From CAXXOK01 sp963674895 (lineage in GTDB: Bacteria > Bacillota > Clostridia > Christensenellales > Aristaeellaceae): DNA of 64,000 bases. This document shows positions 34,201-43,014 of this stretch, piece after piece (position 1 is the stretch's first letter; each line of letters starts with the position of its first letter). The stretch spans positions 1,674,001-1,738,000 of the forward strand of contig CAXXCY010000003.1 of assembly GCA_963674895.2 (NCBI GenBank), written 5' to 3'. The notes beneath the pieces were generated by a model. The model was not told the origin of the DNA and did no database searches. It saw only the letters and a program-made list of their open reading frames with translations. Both the position numbers and the translations under genes were made by a program.

Positions 34201-37200
34201 CTAATATGGAGCGGTGCACCCATGATAGCCTATGTGATGAGCAGGGAGAAAAAAGAAGCGCTGCCCCAGGCATCTCCAGAGGATGCGCGTGAGTTACGCA
34301 GGATAGCCCGCAAAACCTGGCGGTACTTTGAAGAATTCACCATGACGCAAACGCACTTTTTACCGCCGGACAGCGATCAGGTGGATCCACCCCGCGGAAT
34401 CGCGCGTCGTACATCACCGACGAATATCGGCCTTGGGTTGCTTGCAGTGCTAGCTGCGCGTGATTTCGGCTATATCAGCACCGGCAAATTGGTAGAGTTG
34501 CTGGATAAGACCATCACCACGGTGGAAGCGCTGCCCAAATGGAATGGTCATCTGCTGAATTGGTACGATACCACATCACTGCTTCCGTTGAAGCCCGAGT
34601 ATATTTCCACAGTCGACAGCGGCAATTACATCGGATACCTCATAACCCTTCGCCAAGGCCTTCTGGAATACCTGAACAGCCCGTTGGTTGATGCTAGTCT
34701 GGTGGACGGCCTGGAGGATACACTGGCCTGTGCGGGTACGCAAGGAGTTGCCCTCGCACAGCTTAGTGGAATTCGTCATGCGGTTTCCAAGCAAGGGAAT
34801 ATTGATTTATCCGTTTGGAACCAGTTTTTGAACAAACTTTTAAAGGATATGCGTTTAACCACTTTAACCGATGTAGTCTGGCGGGATAAGGTAGACCATA
34901 TGCTAAAGCAGTTTTCAGAGGAAGCGGAACAGTATTTGCCCGGTACCAATCTGCTGCACAGCCTGCCAAAAAGAACTTCCGAAGCGCTTGACGTCGGCGA
35001 CGAAAACGACATGCAAACCATGATAGCAATGCTTTCGGAGAATCCCACGCTGAATGATCTGCCAGAGCACTATAAGCGTATCGCAGGCCGTATGGATCGG
35101 CTGAGCAGGAAAATACACCGTAACAAAGCTGAAGAACATCAGCCGATGTCAATATGGCTTATGCTTGCCAAGCCTCAGCTGCTGGTCGCCCGCGAACATG
35201 CGTCCTTATTGATAGACCAAACAAAGGCGTTAATCGCAAGGCTTGACATTCTGATTAACGCGATAAATTTCACACCCCTTTATGTGGATGAAAGAAAGCT
35301 CTTCTCTATCGGGTTTAACCTGGACGACAACAAACTTACAAATTCCTATTATGATTTGCTGGCTTCCGAGGCGCGGCAAGCCAGCTATATCAGTATTGCC
35401 AGGGGACAAATCCCCCCCGAACATTGGTTTCGCATGGGCAGGGCGCTGACGATGGTGGACGGTTACAAAGGATTAGTGTCCTGGACGGGCACGATGTTTG
35501 AATACCTGATGCCGCTTCTGATTATGAAAAGCTACCCGAATACCCTGCTGGACGAGACCTATTCGTTTGTGATGAAAAGCCAAATGAAGTATGGTAAACA
35601 AAGGGATATACCTTGGGGTGTTTCGGAGTCATGCTTTAACATGCTGGATCGCAGCCAGGATTATCAGTATAAGGCAATCGGCGTCCCTTGGCTGGGACTC
35701 AAGCGTGGCCTTACAGAGGATACGGTAGCCGCGCCTTATGCAACGTTTCTCGCATTGCTGGTAAATCCCGAGGCAGCCATTCGAAATATTCATACGCTCC
35801 AGTCGGAAGGCCTGGAAGGGTCCCATGGATTTTATGAAGCGGCGGATTATACGCCGGAACGGCTTCCGTTTGAAACCAAACGGGCGGTGATTAAAAGCTT
35901 TATGTCGCACCATCAGGGAATGAGCCTGCTGGCTATCGATGATTTCCTGCACCACAATGTGCTGCAGCTTCGTTTTCACTCCGATGCGGAGATGAACGCC
36001 GCCCATCTTTTACTGCAGGAAAAAATCCCACGTCATCTTCTCATTACCAAGGAAACAAGGGAGAAGGCATTCCCCTCTAAAGGGATGGTGATCAAAGAAG
36101 CGCTCTGTGTACGCAAGTTTTCAGGCATCGATGCCCAGATGCCATATGCGCACATCCTTTCAAACGGGAACTATATGATTTTGATGACCGACAGGGGAAC
36201 AAGCTACAGCAAAAACAAGCTGATCAGCGTTTCACGCTGGCGCACTGATACATTGCTAAATCCCTATGGGATGTTCTTCTATATCCATAATCATACGACA
36301 GATACAACTTGGTCTGCTGCATACGCACCGCTGAACCGCATACCGGAAAGGTATGAAGTAACGTTTGCCTCCGACAAGGCAATATTCCGGCGCACCGATG
36401 GGCAAATCGAAACCACAACCGAGGTCATGGTCGCATCTGGTGATAATGTGGAGATTCGTCGCCTTACGCTGAAAAATTCCGGCACCGAACCCTGCACGCT
36501 GGATCTGACAAGCTATTTTGAGGTTGTTTTAGCATCACAATCCTCCGATCAAAATCATACAGCTTTTGGTAACTTGTTCATAGAAACCAGTTTTGACAAG
36601 GACAGGCATTGCATTATAGCAAACCGACGGCCAAAATCGGAAGCGGACAAGCGTCTCTGGATCGCTAATGCAGCTGTACTGGGAAGTGGAACGTTTGGCG
36701 ATGTACAGTTTGAAACCGACCGCATGCAGTGGCTGGGCCGGGGAAATACGCTGAAAGCACCTGCCGCAATGGAAGGCAACAGAGCACTTTCCGGGACTTT
36801 TGGTGCTGTGCTGGATCCTGTGATAAGCTTGCGTGTGAAAGCACGGATCCAGCCCGGGGAAAAGACAACGGTATCCTTTGTGGTAGCACTGGGCGAAAAT
36901 AAGGAATTGCTGCTTGCGCTTATGGACAAATACAATACACCCGATACCATTGAGAAGGCTTTTGATCTGGCGCTGACCAGAAGTAAAGTGGAAGCGGGCT
37001 ATCTGAATATCAAAGCCGCTGAGATGGAACTGTATCAGAATATGATTAGTGATCTGGTGTTCATCAGCCCGACACGAAAAGCATATCAACACATCATTGC
37101 CAAAAACACGCAGGGGCAGCCTGCGCTTTGGAAATACGGCATCTCCGGTGATCTTCCAATTGTATTGCTGACTCTTGGAAAAATTGATCGCATGACTGTG

Positions 37201-39978
37201 CTTTACGATGTGCTCAAAGCGCAGGAATACTGGCGGTTGATGGATTTGCATGTGGACCTGGTCATAGTCAGCGAAGAAAAGTACAGCTATTCGCTTCCGT
37301 TATTCACGCTTGTAAAGGACATCGTAACATCCAGCCAGACGCATACCCTGACAGAAATACCGGAAGATATCTTTCTGCTGGAAGGCAACAAGGTAACGCC
37401 TGAGGATCTGGTGCTGCTGCATGATGCCGCGCATATCATCATTGACGGAAACGGAGCGGCGCTGGCGGAACAAATGAAACGGCAGCATACCCAAGAACAA
37501 CCACAAAAGTTTCTTCCCGCACCCGCACCGGTGACTGATTCGCCTATACCCCTGAAACGGCCTATTGTGCTAGATGAGAATGGACTTGGCGGATTCAGCG
37601 TCGATGGAAACGAGTACATCATCCAGCTTGAGCACAAGCAAAACACCCCTGCACCGTGGGTGAACGTGATCGCTAACCCTGGATTTGGATTCATCGTATC
37701 GGAGGCAGGATCAGGTTATTCTTGGACGGAGAACAGCCACGAAAACAGGCTGACACCCTGGTCCAACGATGCGGTTTGCGATAGTCCGGGGGAAGCGATT
37801 TACCTGCAGGATACCGATACCGGTTCGCTTTGGTCGCCGACACCTATGCCTATACGGGAGGACGAGCCTTATATCATTCGCCATGGATTTGGATATACCG
37901 TATTTGAACACAACAGCCACGGCCTTTCGCAGGAACTGACGCAGTTTGTGCCAACAGATGCGTCTGTGAAGATTGGTCTGCTCCGTGTGCACAATGAAAC
38001 AACGCGGCAGCGGAATATGGCAATTACCTATTATGTACAGCCTGTACTGGGTATTAACGTACAGGATACCGCTTTGCATCTTACATCCAGTATCACGGAT
38101 TCTGGCGCTATGCTGCTTGAAAACCGGTATGACCAGAATTGGGCGGGCAAGGTCTGTTATGTACACACATCAATGGAGGTTACGTCTTTCACAGGTGATC
38201 GGGCGAACTTCTTCGGGTACGGAGATATGGCTGCTCCTGATGCGCTAAAATATTCAGCGCTCTCAGGGCATATAGGTGTGGCGCTAGATCCCTGCGCCGC
38301 GATACGGGGTACCCTGACGCTTGCTCCGGGAGAAAAGCGCGAGATTGTATTTTTACTTGGCGTGGCAAAGGGAGCCCTTGCGGCGGAAACGATGATCGGA
38401 CACTATGGAACCCTAGACGGTGCATGGAACGGCCTTACGGAAGCCATTCATTTTTGGAAGATAAAAGTCAGCACAGTGCAAGTCAATGTACCCAGCATTG
38501 CCATGAGTAGAATGCTCAACGGTTGGTTGCAGTATCAGGTTATTTCGTGCCGCCTGTGGGCAAGGACAGGGTTTTACCAGTCCGGCGGAGCCTTTGGGTT
38601 TCGCGATCAATTGCAGGACAGCCTTGCCGTTGCAGCCCTTTGGCCGGAAGTAACGCGTAGCCAGATTCTTCTGCACGCAAGGCATCAATTCTTGGAAGGC
38701 GACATCCTGCATTGGTGGCATGAGCCGCTGGGGAAAGGCACGCGCACCCGTGTTTCCGACGATTATTTGTGGTTGCCCTATGCCACTGCTGAATATGTGC
38801 GCATTACTGGAGACTTGGCTATATTGGATGAGATAATACCCTTTTTGGAAACCCCAATTCTGGAAGCGTTTGAGAATGAGCGGTATTGCACTCCCAGCGT
38901 GTCGGATACAACAGCCACTCTATTTGAACATTGTTTACAGGCAGTGGAAAAAGCTCTGTGTTTTGGAATCCACGGCCTTCCTTTGATGGGTTCTGGCGAC
39001 TGGAACGACAGCATGAACACCGTCGGGAATCGTGGATTGGGCGAAAGCGTCTGGTTAGGTTGGTTCTTAGCTGACATTCTCGGTAAGCTCGCTCCGCTAT
39101 GTCGCTCCCGCCAGGATGCCGCAAGGGCAGACAGATACGAGCACATACGCAGTGATTTGGCAGCAAACATTGAGCAATCCGCATGGGACGGCAACTGGTA
39201 CAAGCGTGCTTATTTCGACAATGGAGCACCTCTGGGTTCGGAGCAAAACAGCGAATGCAGAATCGACTCTATCGCACAATCCTGGGCTGTGATATCAGGC
39301 GCGGGTGAGCTGGGCAGAGCAAAGAAGGCTATGCGTTCACTGGAAGATAACCTCGTTCTGCGTAAAGATGGCATTATTTTATTGCTTTCGCCTCCGTTTA
39401 GCGATGGCGAGCTGGAACCCGGGTATATTAAGGGTTATGTTCCAGGTGTTCGCGAAAACGGTGGCCAGTATACGCATGCCGCCGCGTGGGCGATTACCGC
39501 ATTTGCGATGCTTGGGGATGGTAACAAAGCCGAGGAGCTTTTTGAGCTCATCAGCCCCATCAATCATACCCGCGACGAAAAGGGATATTCGCGCTATAAA
39601 ACAGAACCGTACGTCATGACGGCAGATGTATACGCGGTTTACCCCAACGAAGGACGCGGTGGCTGGTCGTGGTATACAGGTGCGGCGGGTTGGATGTATC
39701 GGACGGGATTGGAATCCATTCTTGGGTTTCAAAAAAACGGGAATACGCTGGTGATCGAGCCCTGCATTCCCGCCAAATGGAAGAGGTATGCTATCCAGTA
39801 CCAGTACATGGATACTCAATATGCCATTATCGTGGAAAATCCCGATGGTATATGCAAGGGTGTCAGAGAGATTCACATCGATGGGCAACTAATACAAGGG
39901 AATGTCATCCCATTGGCAAATGACGGACTATCGCATGAGGTAGAAGTGATTTTAGGCGAGAAAAAGACCAGTCAATGA
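31204..39978 (+). CDS. Cyclic beta-1,2-glucan synthase (NdvB/ChvB-like, GT84 plus GH94)
   Basis: A 2,924-residue multidomain membrane enzyme that polymerises UDP-glucose into beta-1,2-glucan and cyclises it. Order: N-terminal TM; helical region (about 60-420); two TMs (about 435-490); GT-A-like synthase core with the acidic DSD in TLDSDTVLPMG (about 650), SHDLLEG (about 765) and HRWVRGDWQLL (about 800); TM bundle (about 840-1010); glucoamylase-like domain with the SHHQGMSLLAIDDF motif (about 1568); then a GH94 phosphorylase-type region to the end with GDWNDSMN (about 2600) as chain-length control. ATG 31204 follows GAGAGGG. The full-length frame is intact. Best known from Rhizobiales, with homologues in Thermoanaerobacter. 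Confidence 0.92.
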   Translation: MQTIYLFIIPAILLVGIMAFLWAVLARSQKKQTVNIHDASLSGEGLQEHAKSISMQHAVTSQRHHTVLPISRMNDNYDYILSTYQKLNREMQKKSPVPQAAEWLLDNFYMIEEQVMVMRKNFTRKGYLRLPVLKSGELKGYARIHAIATELISHSDGQIDDPTLIGYLQAYQTHNTLLNREIGAIPMVMMLVIIEYIRHLCEGIEETFIQWNKANQIVDGWIENEGKDSEGVTRLIEKKLNTLDEVNSTFIEHLFYRLRRSGRSYVNVLRVVDEQLEKFGTDTSRITQKEHNAQSMNTVSMGNCIASIQFIATLNGVRLFDSISHIEQILVKDPDGTYPLMDEATRSHYCSQVEELALALRVSELHIAKEALALAQAADDSCSSSGPAEQVRCMRHVGFYLIGKGLPMLIARQKGLKKPLWRYAGLPKHRLGLLYFLSIGLVTLLLSSIAIQYAAISASLHVIILCILAGFCVLAPAMEIAVNVVNWVVSKALKPKIFPRLALKDGIPESMGTIVAVPTILPDVKRTLDIISNIEGQYLRNRETNLYFAIIGAFKDCASKKAPGDDSIIQAAMNAIAALNQKYAEGGCDIFYLFHRTRQFNQKNNQWIGWERKRGALMEFNAFVSDSSKNSFAYTSCTACPFSGIRYIITLDSDTVLPMGMAKKMIGTMAHPLNKPLIDPEKGIVVEGYGLMQPRIDVSCESSNKTFFARVFAGHEGLDPYTNAVSDVYQDLFDEGIFTGKGIYDLKVFQTVLENAIPDNTILSHDLLEGSYVRVGLVTDLQLIDSYPSHYNSFSARLHRWVRGDWQLLPLLLNKIRARNHTRIKNPLTALSRWKMLDNMRRSLLAPSLMALAVLAFSVLPGNMFLWLVYFLGSLAAPLIITLIQTLLARRFSMGKAKRYIRAMLGLKAALFRFLITFAMLPYQAFLMGNAIFITLFRVLVTHKNMLEWIPSADVEKMQKSTLRSYWAQMWIPVLGCMCLPILATAFKPEAFGLSLCFTLIWSGAPMIAYVMSREKKEALPQASPEDARELRRIARKTWRYFEEFTMTQTHFLPPDSDQVDPPRGIARRTSPTNIGLGLLAVLAARDFGYISTGKLVELLDKTITTVEALPKWNGHLLNWYDTTSLLPLKPEYISTVDSGNYIGYLITLRQGLLEYLNSPLVDASLVDGLEDTLACAGTQGVALAQLSGIRHAVSKQGNIDLSVWNQFLNKLLKDMRLTTLTDVVWRDKVDHMLKQFSEEAEQYLPGTNLLHSLPKRTSEALDVGDENDMQTMIAMLSENPTLNDLPEHYKRIAGRMDRLSRKIHRNKAEEHQPMSIWLMLAKPQLLVAREHASLLIDQTKALIARLDILINAINFTPLYVDERKLFSIGFNLDDNKLTNSYYDLLASEARQASYISIARGQIPPEHWFRMGRALTMVDGYKGLVSWTGTMFEYLMPLLIMKSYPNTLLDETYSFVMKSQMKYGKQRDIPWGVSESCFNMLDRSQDYQYKAIGVPWLGLKRGLTEDTVAAPYATFLALLVNPEAAIRNIHTLQSEGLEGSHGFYEAADYTPERLPFETKRAVIKSFMSHHQGMSLLAIDDFLHHNVLQLRFHSDAEMNAAHLLLQEKIPRHLLITKETREKAFPSKGMVIKEALCVRKFSGIDAQMPYAHILSNGNYMILMTDRGTSYSKNKLISVSRWRTDTLLNPYGMFFYIHNHTTDTTWSAAYAPLNRIPERYEVTFASDKAIFRRTDGQIETTTEVMVASGDNVEIRRLTLKNSGTEPCTLDLTSYFEVVLASQSSDQNHTAFGNLFIETSFDKDRHCIIANRRPKSEADKRLWIANAAVLGSGTFGDVQFETDRMQWLGRGNTLKAPAAMEGNRALSGTFGAVLDPVISLRVKARIQPGEKTTVSFVVALGENKELLLALMDKYNTPDTIEKAFDLALTRSKVEAGYLNIKAAEMELYQNMISDLVFISPTRKAYQHIIAKNTQGQPALWKYGISGDLPIVLLTLGKIDRMTVLYDVLKAQEYWRLMDLHVDLVIVSEEKYSYSLPLFTLVKDIVTSSQTHTLTEIPEDIFLLEGNKVTPEDLVLLHDAAHIIIDGNGAALAEQMKRQHTQEQPQKFLPAPAPVTDSPIPLKRPIVLDENGLGGFSVDGNEYIIQLEHKQNTPAPWVNVIANPGFGFIVSEAGSGYSWTENSHENRLTPWSNDAVCDSPGEAIYLQDTDTGSLWSPTPMPIREDEPYIIRHGFGYTVFEHNSHGLSQELTQFVPTDASVKIGLLRVHNETTRQRNMAITYYVQPVLGINVQDTALHLTSSITDSGAMLLENRYDQNWAGKVCYVHTSMEVTSFTGDRANFFGYGDMAAPDALKYSALSGHIGVALDPCAAIRGTLTLAPGEKREIVFLLGVAKGALAAETMIGHYGTLDGAWNGLTEAIHFWKIKVSTVQVNVPSIAMSRMLNGWLQYQVISCRLWARTGFYQSGGAFGFRDQLQDSLAVAALWPEVTRSQILLHARHQFLEGDILHWWHEPLGKGTRTRVSDDYLWLPYATAEYVRITGDLAILDEIIPFLETPILEAFENERYCTPSVSDTTATLFEHCLQAVEKALCFGIHGLPLMGSGDWNDSMNTVGNRGLGESVWLGWFLADILGKLAPLCRSRQDAARADRYEHIRSDLAANIEQSAWDGNWYKRAYFDNGAPLGSEQNSECRIDSIAQSWAVISGAGELGRAKKAMRSLEDNLVLRKDGIILLLSPPFSDGELEPGYIKGYVPGVRENGGQYTHAAAWAITAFAMLGDGNKAEELFELISPINHTRDEKGYSRYKTEPYVMTADVYAVYPNEGRGGWSWYTGAAGWMYRTGLESILGFQKNGNTLVIEPCIPAKWKRYAIQYQYMDTQYAIIVENPDGICKGVREIHIDGQLIQGNVIPLANDGLSHEVEVILGEKKTSQ

Positions 39979-40131
39979 TGATCGTTGCTGATGGCTGTAA
40001 TTTCTAGAACATTTTGTTTTATGTTCTTTTCTGAGCAGCTTCATTCAGCTAAAATACTGGTGATAATTATATCCGCAGCATCAAAGGCTATATGTATTAT
40101 TTTGTGCTATAATAAAGAGGAGGTCTTTTAT

Positions 40132-40353
40132 ATGATTAGTTTAAAGACTCTAGACCAAGCTCTTGTGAATGGTTATACTTACAATCATTCTGCTCATCTA
40201 CTCACTTTTCCGCCCGGCAGCATCAATGTTATGATTCTCAAGAAACCCGGTGAGCCTGATATAAACTTGAAATATATCAGCCCTGATGCGCAGGCTATCT
40301 CTTCAGTGCTTTTAAAGCACGGGAAAGGAAGCTCGATAAAAAGGTTCTCATAA
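40132..40353 (+). CDS. Small protein of unknown function
   Basis: A 73-residue soluble protein (MISLKTLDQALVNGYTYNHS, then PPGSINVMILKKPGEPDINL). ATG 40132 follows GAGGAGGT; an extended -10 box TGCTATAAT lies about 25 bases upstream. No recognised family. It is followed by a clear terminator, so it forms its own transcript or ends the glucan synthase one. Confidence 0.6.
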   Translation: MISLKTLDQALVNGYTYNHSAHLLTFPPGSINVMILKKPGEPDINLKYISPDAQAISSVLLKHGKGSSIKRFS

Positions 40354-40374
40354 CATATTCACTCCATGGAAGAC

Positions 40375-40407
40375 AAGAAGTACCGCTATGCTGGCGGTGC
40401 TTCTTTT
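40375..40407 (+). terminator. Intrinsic terminator
   Basis: AAGAAG-ACCGC pairs with GCGGT-CTTCTT around a short loop, ending in TTTT, 21 bases past the preceding stop. Confidence 0.75.
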
Positions 40408-40625
40408 GGATAGGAGGTTTATATAGTCTAGGAAGTATATCATCATCAACCACCATAACTCCTCGGCGATCGGATCCGTCAGCTCTATATAGCCAACCGG
40501 ATCAAGCATGCCGAATTCGCGAATACTAGGCTGTTCATTAGCAATGTGTTGTTGATACCTTTTGCTGTTTCAGTATATCACAGGTTTTACTAGGATTTGC
40601 GAGTCTTTACTGTTACGCTTTTCCT

Positions 40626-40985
40626 TTAAACATGATATCTGGTCCCTTTCCATTCGACCAGCATAGCCTTATCATCGATGTAATAATCAGCTCCGACTTT
40701 CCGAGGATCGGAACCGAACGCAGCAATACGTTCAGGCAGGTTTTCATTGACTGCGTCAAAGTCCAATCCCATTGCTTCACAATACCGGACAGCAGACTCA
40801 AGCGGTTTCCCACCTCTGCATGTCCAAAGGATGACCTTCCCGCCACTTTTACGGAATTTGATTAATACCCGAAACAGCTCATCATTACTCTCGCCTGTAT
40901 TAGGATACCGGTCGGTTACAAGACAGCCGTCAAAATCCACCGCAACCACTGTGGCATGACCGTTCGTTTTAGGTTTTATTTCCAT
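40626..40985 (-). CDS. Small HAD-superfamily hydrolase
   Basis: A 119-residue HAD-fold protein. Motif I is VAVDFDGCLVTD (Asp 17 nucleophile, Asp 19 acid), motif II is ILWTCRGG (Thr about 54), and the C-terminal YYIDDKAMLVEW supplies the acidic metal site. The short length without a cap domain resembles BT0820-type small phosphatases often found near phage genes. Substrate unknown. ATG 40985 follows AAGGAGG. The decayed DUF1492 gene lies immediately upstream on the same strand. Confidence 0.75.
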   Translation of the reverse strand: MEIKPKTNGHATVVAVDFDGCLVTDRYPNTGESNDELFRVLIKFRKSGGKVILWTCRGGKPLESAVRYCEAMGLDFDAVNENLPERIAAFGSDPRKVGADYYIDDKAMLVEWKGTRYHV

Positions 40986-41262
40986 GGGTGCCTCCTTAGA
41001 TATTCAGCAAGGCAAAATTTTTTTGCGTTTTTCGGTACCTGTACACATTGCAGGGCTTTTCCATGTAATTCGTAGACGTAATCTAGTGATAATCCATCTC
41101 TTCGGCAATGCATTCCTACCGATAGTATCTCATGTATCTCATCTGAAGGGTGGACTGAAAGGGCTTGTCCGGAACTGCATAGATTACCTTTATAATACCA
41201 CATTCGATGACATTCTGCTTTGCAAGATATTCTTTCACTGTCATGCGATCACTCGCACTCAT
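40976..41262 (-). pseudogene. Remnant of a phage-type DUF1492/ArpU-like gene
   Basis: From ATG 41262 or 41244 one frame reads MTVKEYLAKQN and PDKPFQSTLQMRYMRYYR, then TAG in the Trp position of the family motif, then ECIAEEMDY. A 1-base shift then gives SLDYVYELHGKALQCV. DUF1492 proteins have the order MTxKEYL, then LRYxxxxxWxxIAxxMxYSxxxVxxLHGxAL, so this is a decayed, internally shortened copy. It marks old phage DNA in the island. Confidence 0.55.
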
Positions 41263-41422
41263 GCCGAATAGTGTTCCATATCAAAGATCAGCCTGTTGGC
41301 AGATCTTCCATATAAGATGTAAAGTTATGGCTATTGCTATGGAAAACTGGATTGGTTTTCCGCTACAAGAATGGTACTGAAATGACGAAATAACCGGTTT
41401 CCCGCTTTCGAATATAAAAACT

Positions 41423-41449
41423 GGCTGTTGCATAGAATATGCAACAGCC
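41423..41449 (-). terminator. Intrinsic terminator of heliorhodopsin transcript
   Basis: GGCTGTTGCATA pairs perfectly with TATGCAACAGCC around GAA; on the minus strand AGTTTTTAT follows. It lies about 55 bases beyond the heliorhodopsin stop. Confidence 0.75.
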
Positions 41450-41502
41450 CTTTGCCGTTCGGTTTGCGGCAAGGTTACCTATAGAGTAATGAGTGGCTCA
41501 TA

Positions 41503-42291
41503 TTAGGGCTGCATAGCGCCGAAAAGCACCAACCAGGCTAGGATTGATTTCGCAACCAAACTCAATACGATGTACGCGTGTTCGCCATAGAGGTAATCCT
41601 TCCATTTGCCGACTTTCTTGTACTGCAGGATCATGTTTATCGGGAAGGTATTGAACATTACGAAATATGTCGCCACGATTGCCCAAACAAACCATGGTAC
41701 CTGCCCAAAGTTCCCCGTTCCGAACATATACAGCAATATTGCAGCCCAGGGAGCCAGGCCAGCAAACGAACCCCACACGAAGGGGCCCCAGTTCATTTTA
41801 CCGTCAGTACGACCGGCGTTGAGCTGCTCCATCACTAGCCCGAACAGGTTCATTGATGCATTAACAACGAAAATCAGGATCAGTGAAGCAATATCGTAGA
41901 TGCCGAACAGTGTCGCAATCAATACGATCATCACTGAGGAACTCAGCGCGTACTCAAACCAGCGGAATTTATTGATACCTTTTTGCAGATCATGGTTGTA
42001 GATCATGTTAAGTTTGTTGGGAATAGAGATCAGCGCGTGTGCAAGCGCAGATAGAAGCAGAAACACGCCAACCAAGATGCCAAACGGCAATTGAAACAAT
42101 GCTTTGGACGCAGTTTCGAGTGATTGTGTTTCTACATTGAAGGACAGGTAGAATTGTGTAATCGTTGGTGAGAACTCTGCGATCTTCTGGATCACAGTCG
42201 TCGCTAGCAAGATCATTCCCACGCCTTGAATCAAGTGCAGGCCACCCATGATTAGATTAAAGCGACGTAATTTCTTAAATGTTAATTCCAT
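41503..42291 (-). CDS. Heliorhodopsin
   Basis: A 262-residue, seven-helix membrane protein. Family residues can be aligned with the reference heliorhodopsin 48C12: TM1 GGLHLIQG with His 19, TM2 SALAHALISIPN with His 85, TM3 FEYALSSSVMI with the counterion Glu 113, and TM7 LSLVAKSILAW with the retinal-binding Lys 248 and Ser 244 four residues before it. NASMNLFGLVME after TM4 is also characteristic. Heliorhodopsins sit inverted in the membrane and do not pump protons in known cases; sensing or enzyme regulation is suspected. ATG 42291 follows GGAGG. No retinal or carotenoid synthesis gene occurs in the window. Upstream on the same strand are a broken flavodoxin, a Rieske oxygenase and a GGDEF/HD-GYP sensor. 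Confidence 0.93.
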   Translation of the reverse strand: MELTFKKLRRFNLIMGGLHLIQGVGMILLATTVIQKIAEFSPTITQFYLSFNVETQSLETASKALFQLPFGILVGVFLLLSALAHALISIPNKLNMIYNHDLQKGINKFRWFEYALSSSVMIVLIATLFGIYDIASLILIFVVNASMNLFGLVMEQLNAGRTDGKMNWGPFVWGSFAGLAPWAAILLYMFGTGNFGQVPWFVWAIVATYFVMFNTFPINMILQYKKVGKWKDYLYGEHAYIVLSLVAKSILAWLVLFGAMQP

Positions 42292-42430
42292 GAATTTCTT
42301 CCTCCAATCAATCATATCGGATGTAATATATGTAACCAGAATACGGGCTTGTGAAACAGTTGACGGCCGGGCCAGTGAATTTCCTATATATGGTATGTAT
42401 ACTGCAACAAACAGAACCTTTGAAAGACAT

Positions 42431-42932
42431 TTACGATTCTATTATGTCCACAGTAGCCTCAACCCGATCTGCCATTTCATCACTTGAAGCAGTAGTACCC
42501 GGTGATGATCCGTATATGGAATACAGCTCCACGAGCTTCCCTTTCTTGGATTCTATGGCTTTCTGATAGAATGCTTTCCTTTTCTCAGCGCCTTTACACT
42601 CCGGATCGGCCTGCGTTGTCAAGATATACACAGTTTTCTCTTGAAAATCCACATTGGACAGCACTGCATTGATAGCGGGCGTCGTTCTACCACCCCATAT
42701 TGGCGTAGCGAACACGATCCTATCAAATGTAGCTATTTCTTGATAGATTGCAGCGTCAAGCTTCGCTTTTTTTCCGAGAGACGCTCGCATGCCGCCCTTG
42801 AGGAACCCAATAACGCCCTGATAATTCGTTTGATCAGTAGCACAATAACCTTTGCGTTCATTTACCTGCCAGATATTCTGCGGCTTTCTTTGTATTGCCC
42901 GATCTGGAATAATACGCCACACATGTCTTCAT
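42431..42932 (-). pseudogene. Flavodoxin with N-terminal frameshifts
   Basis: ATG 42932 behind AAAGGAG begins MKTCVAYYSRSGNTKKAAEY, the FMN phosphate-binding loop of flavodoxins, but this frame stops at about 42860. A second frame continues as TDQTNYQGVIGFLKGG, IATFDRIVFATPIWGGRTTPA and a full C-terminus to 42431. At least one indel, probably two, lies between about 42860 and 42835. Protein length without lesions would be about 165 residues. A functional product would need frameshifting, so it is called broken. Confidence 0.7.
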
Positions 42933-43014
42933 CAATTTGCTCCTTTCAATTCATTATCAAATCCTTCGTGTACAGCGTGTTTGTATCGAAGTAAAACTCG
43001 CCTTTTGTTTATAC

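Noticed and set aside
40984..41271. 95-codon plus-strand frame
   Set aside because: It lies antisense to the decayed DUF1492 gene and has no ribosome site.
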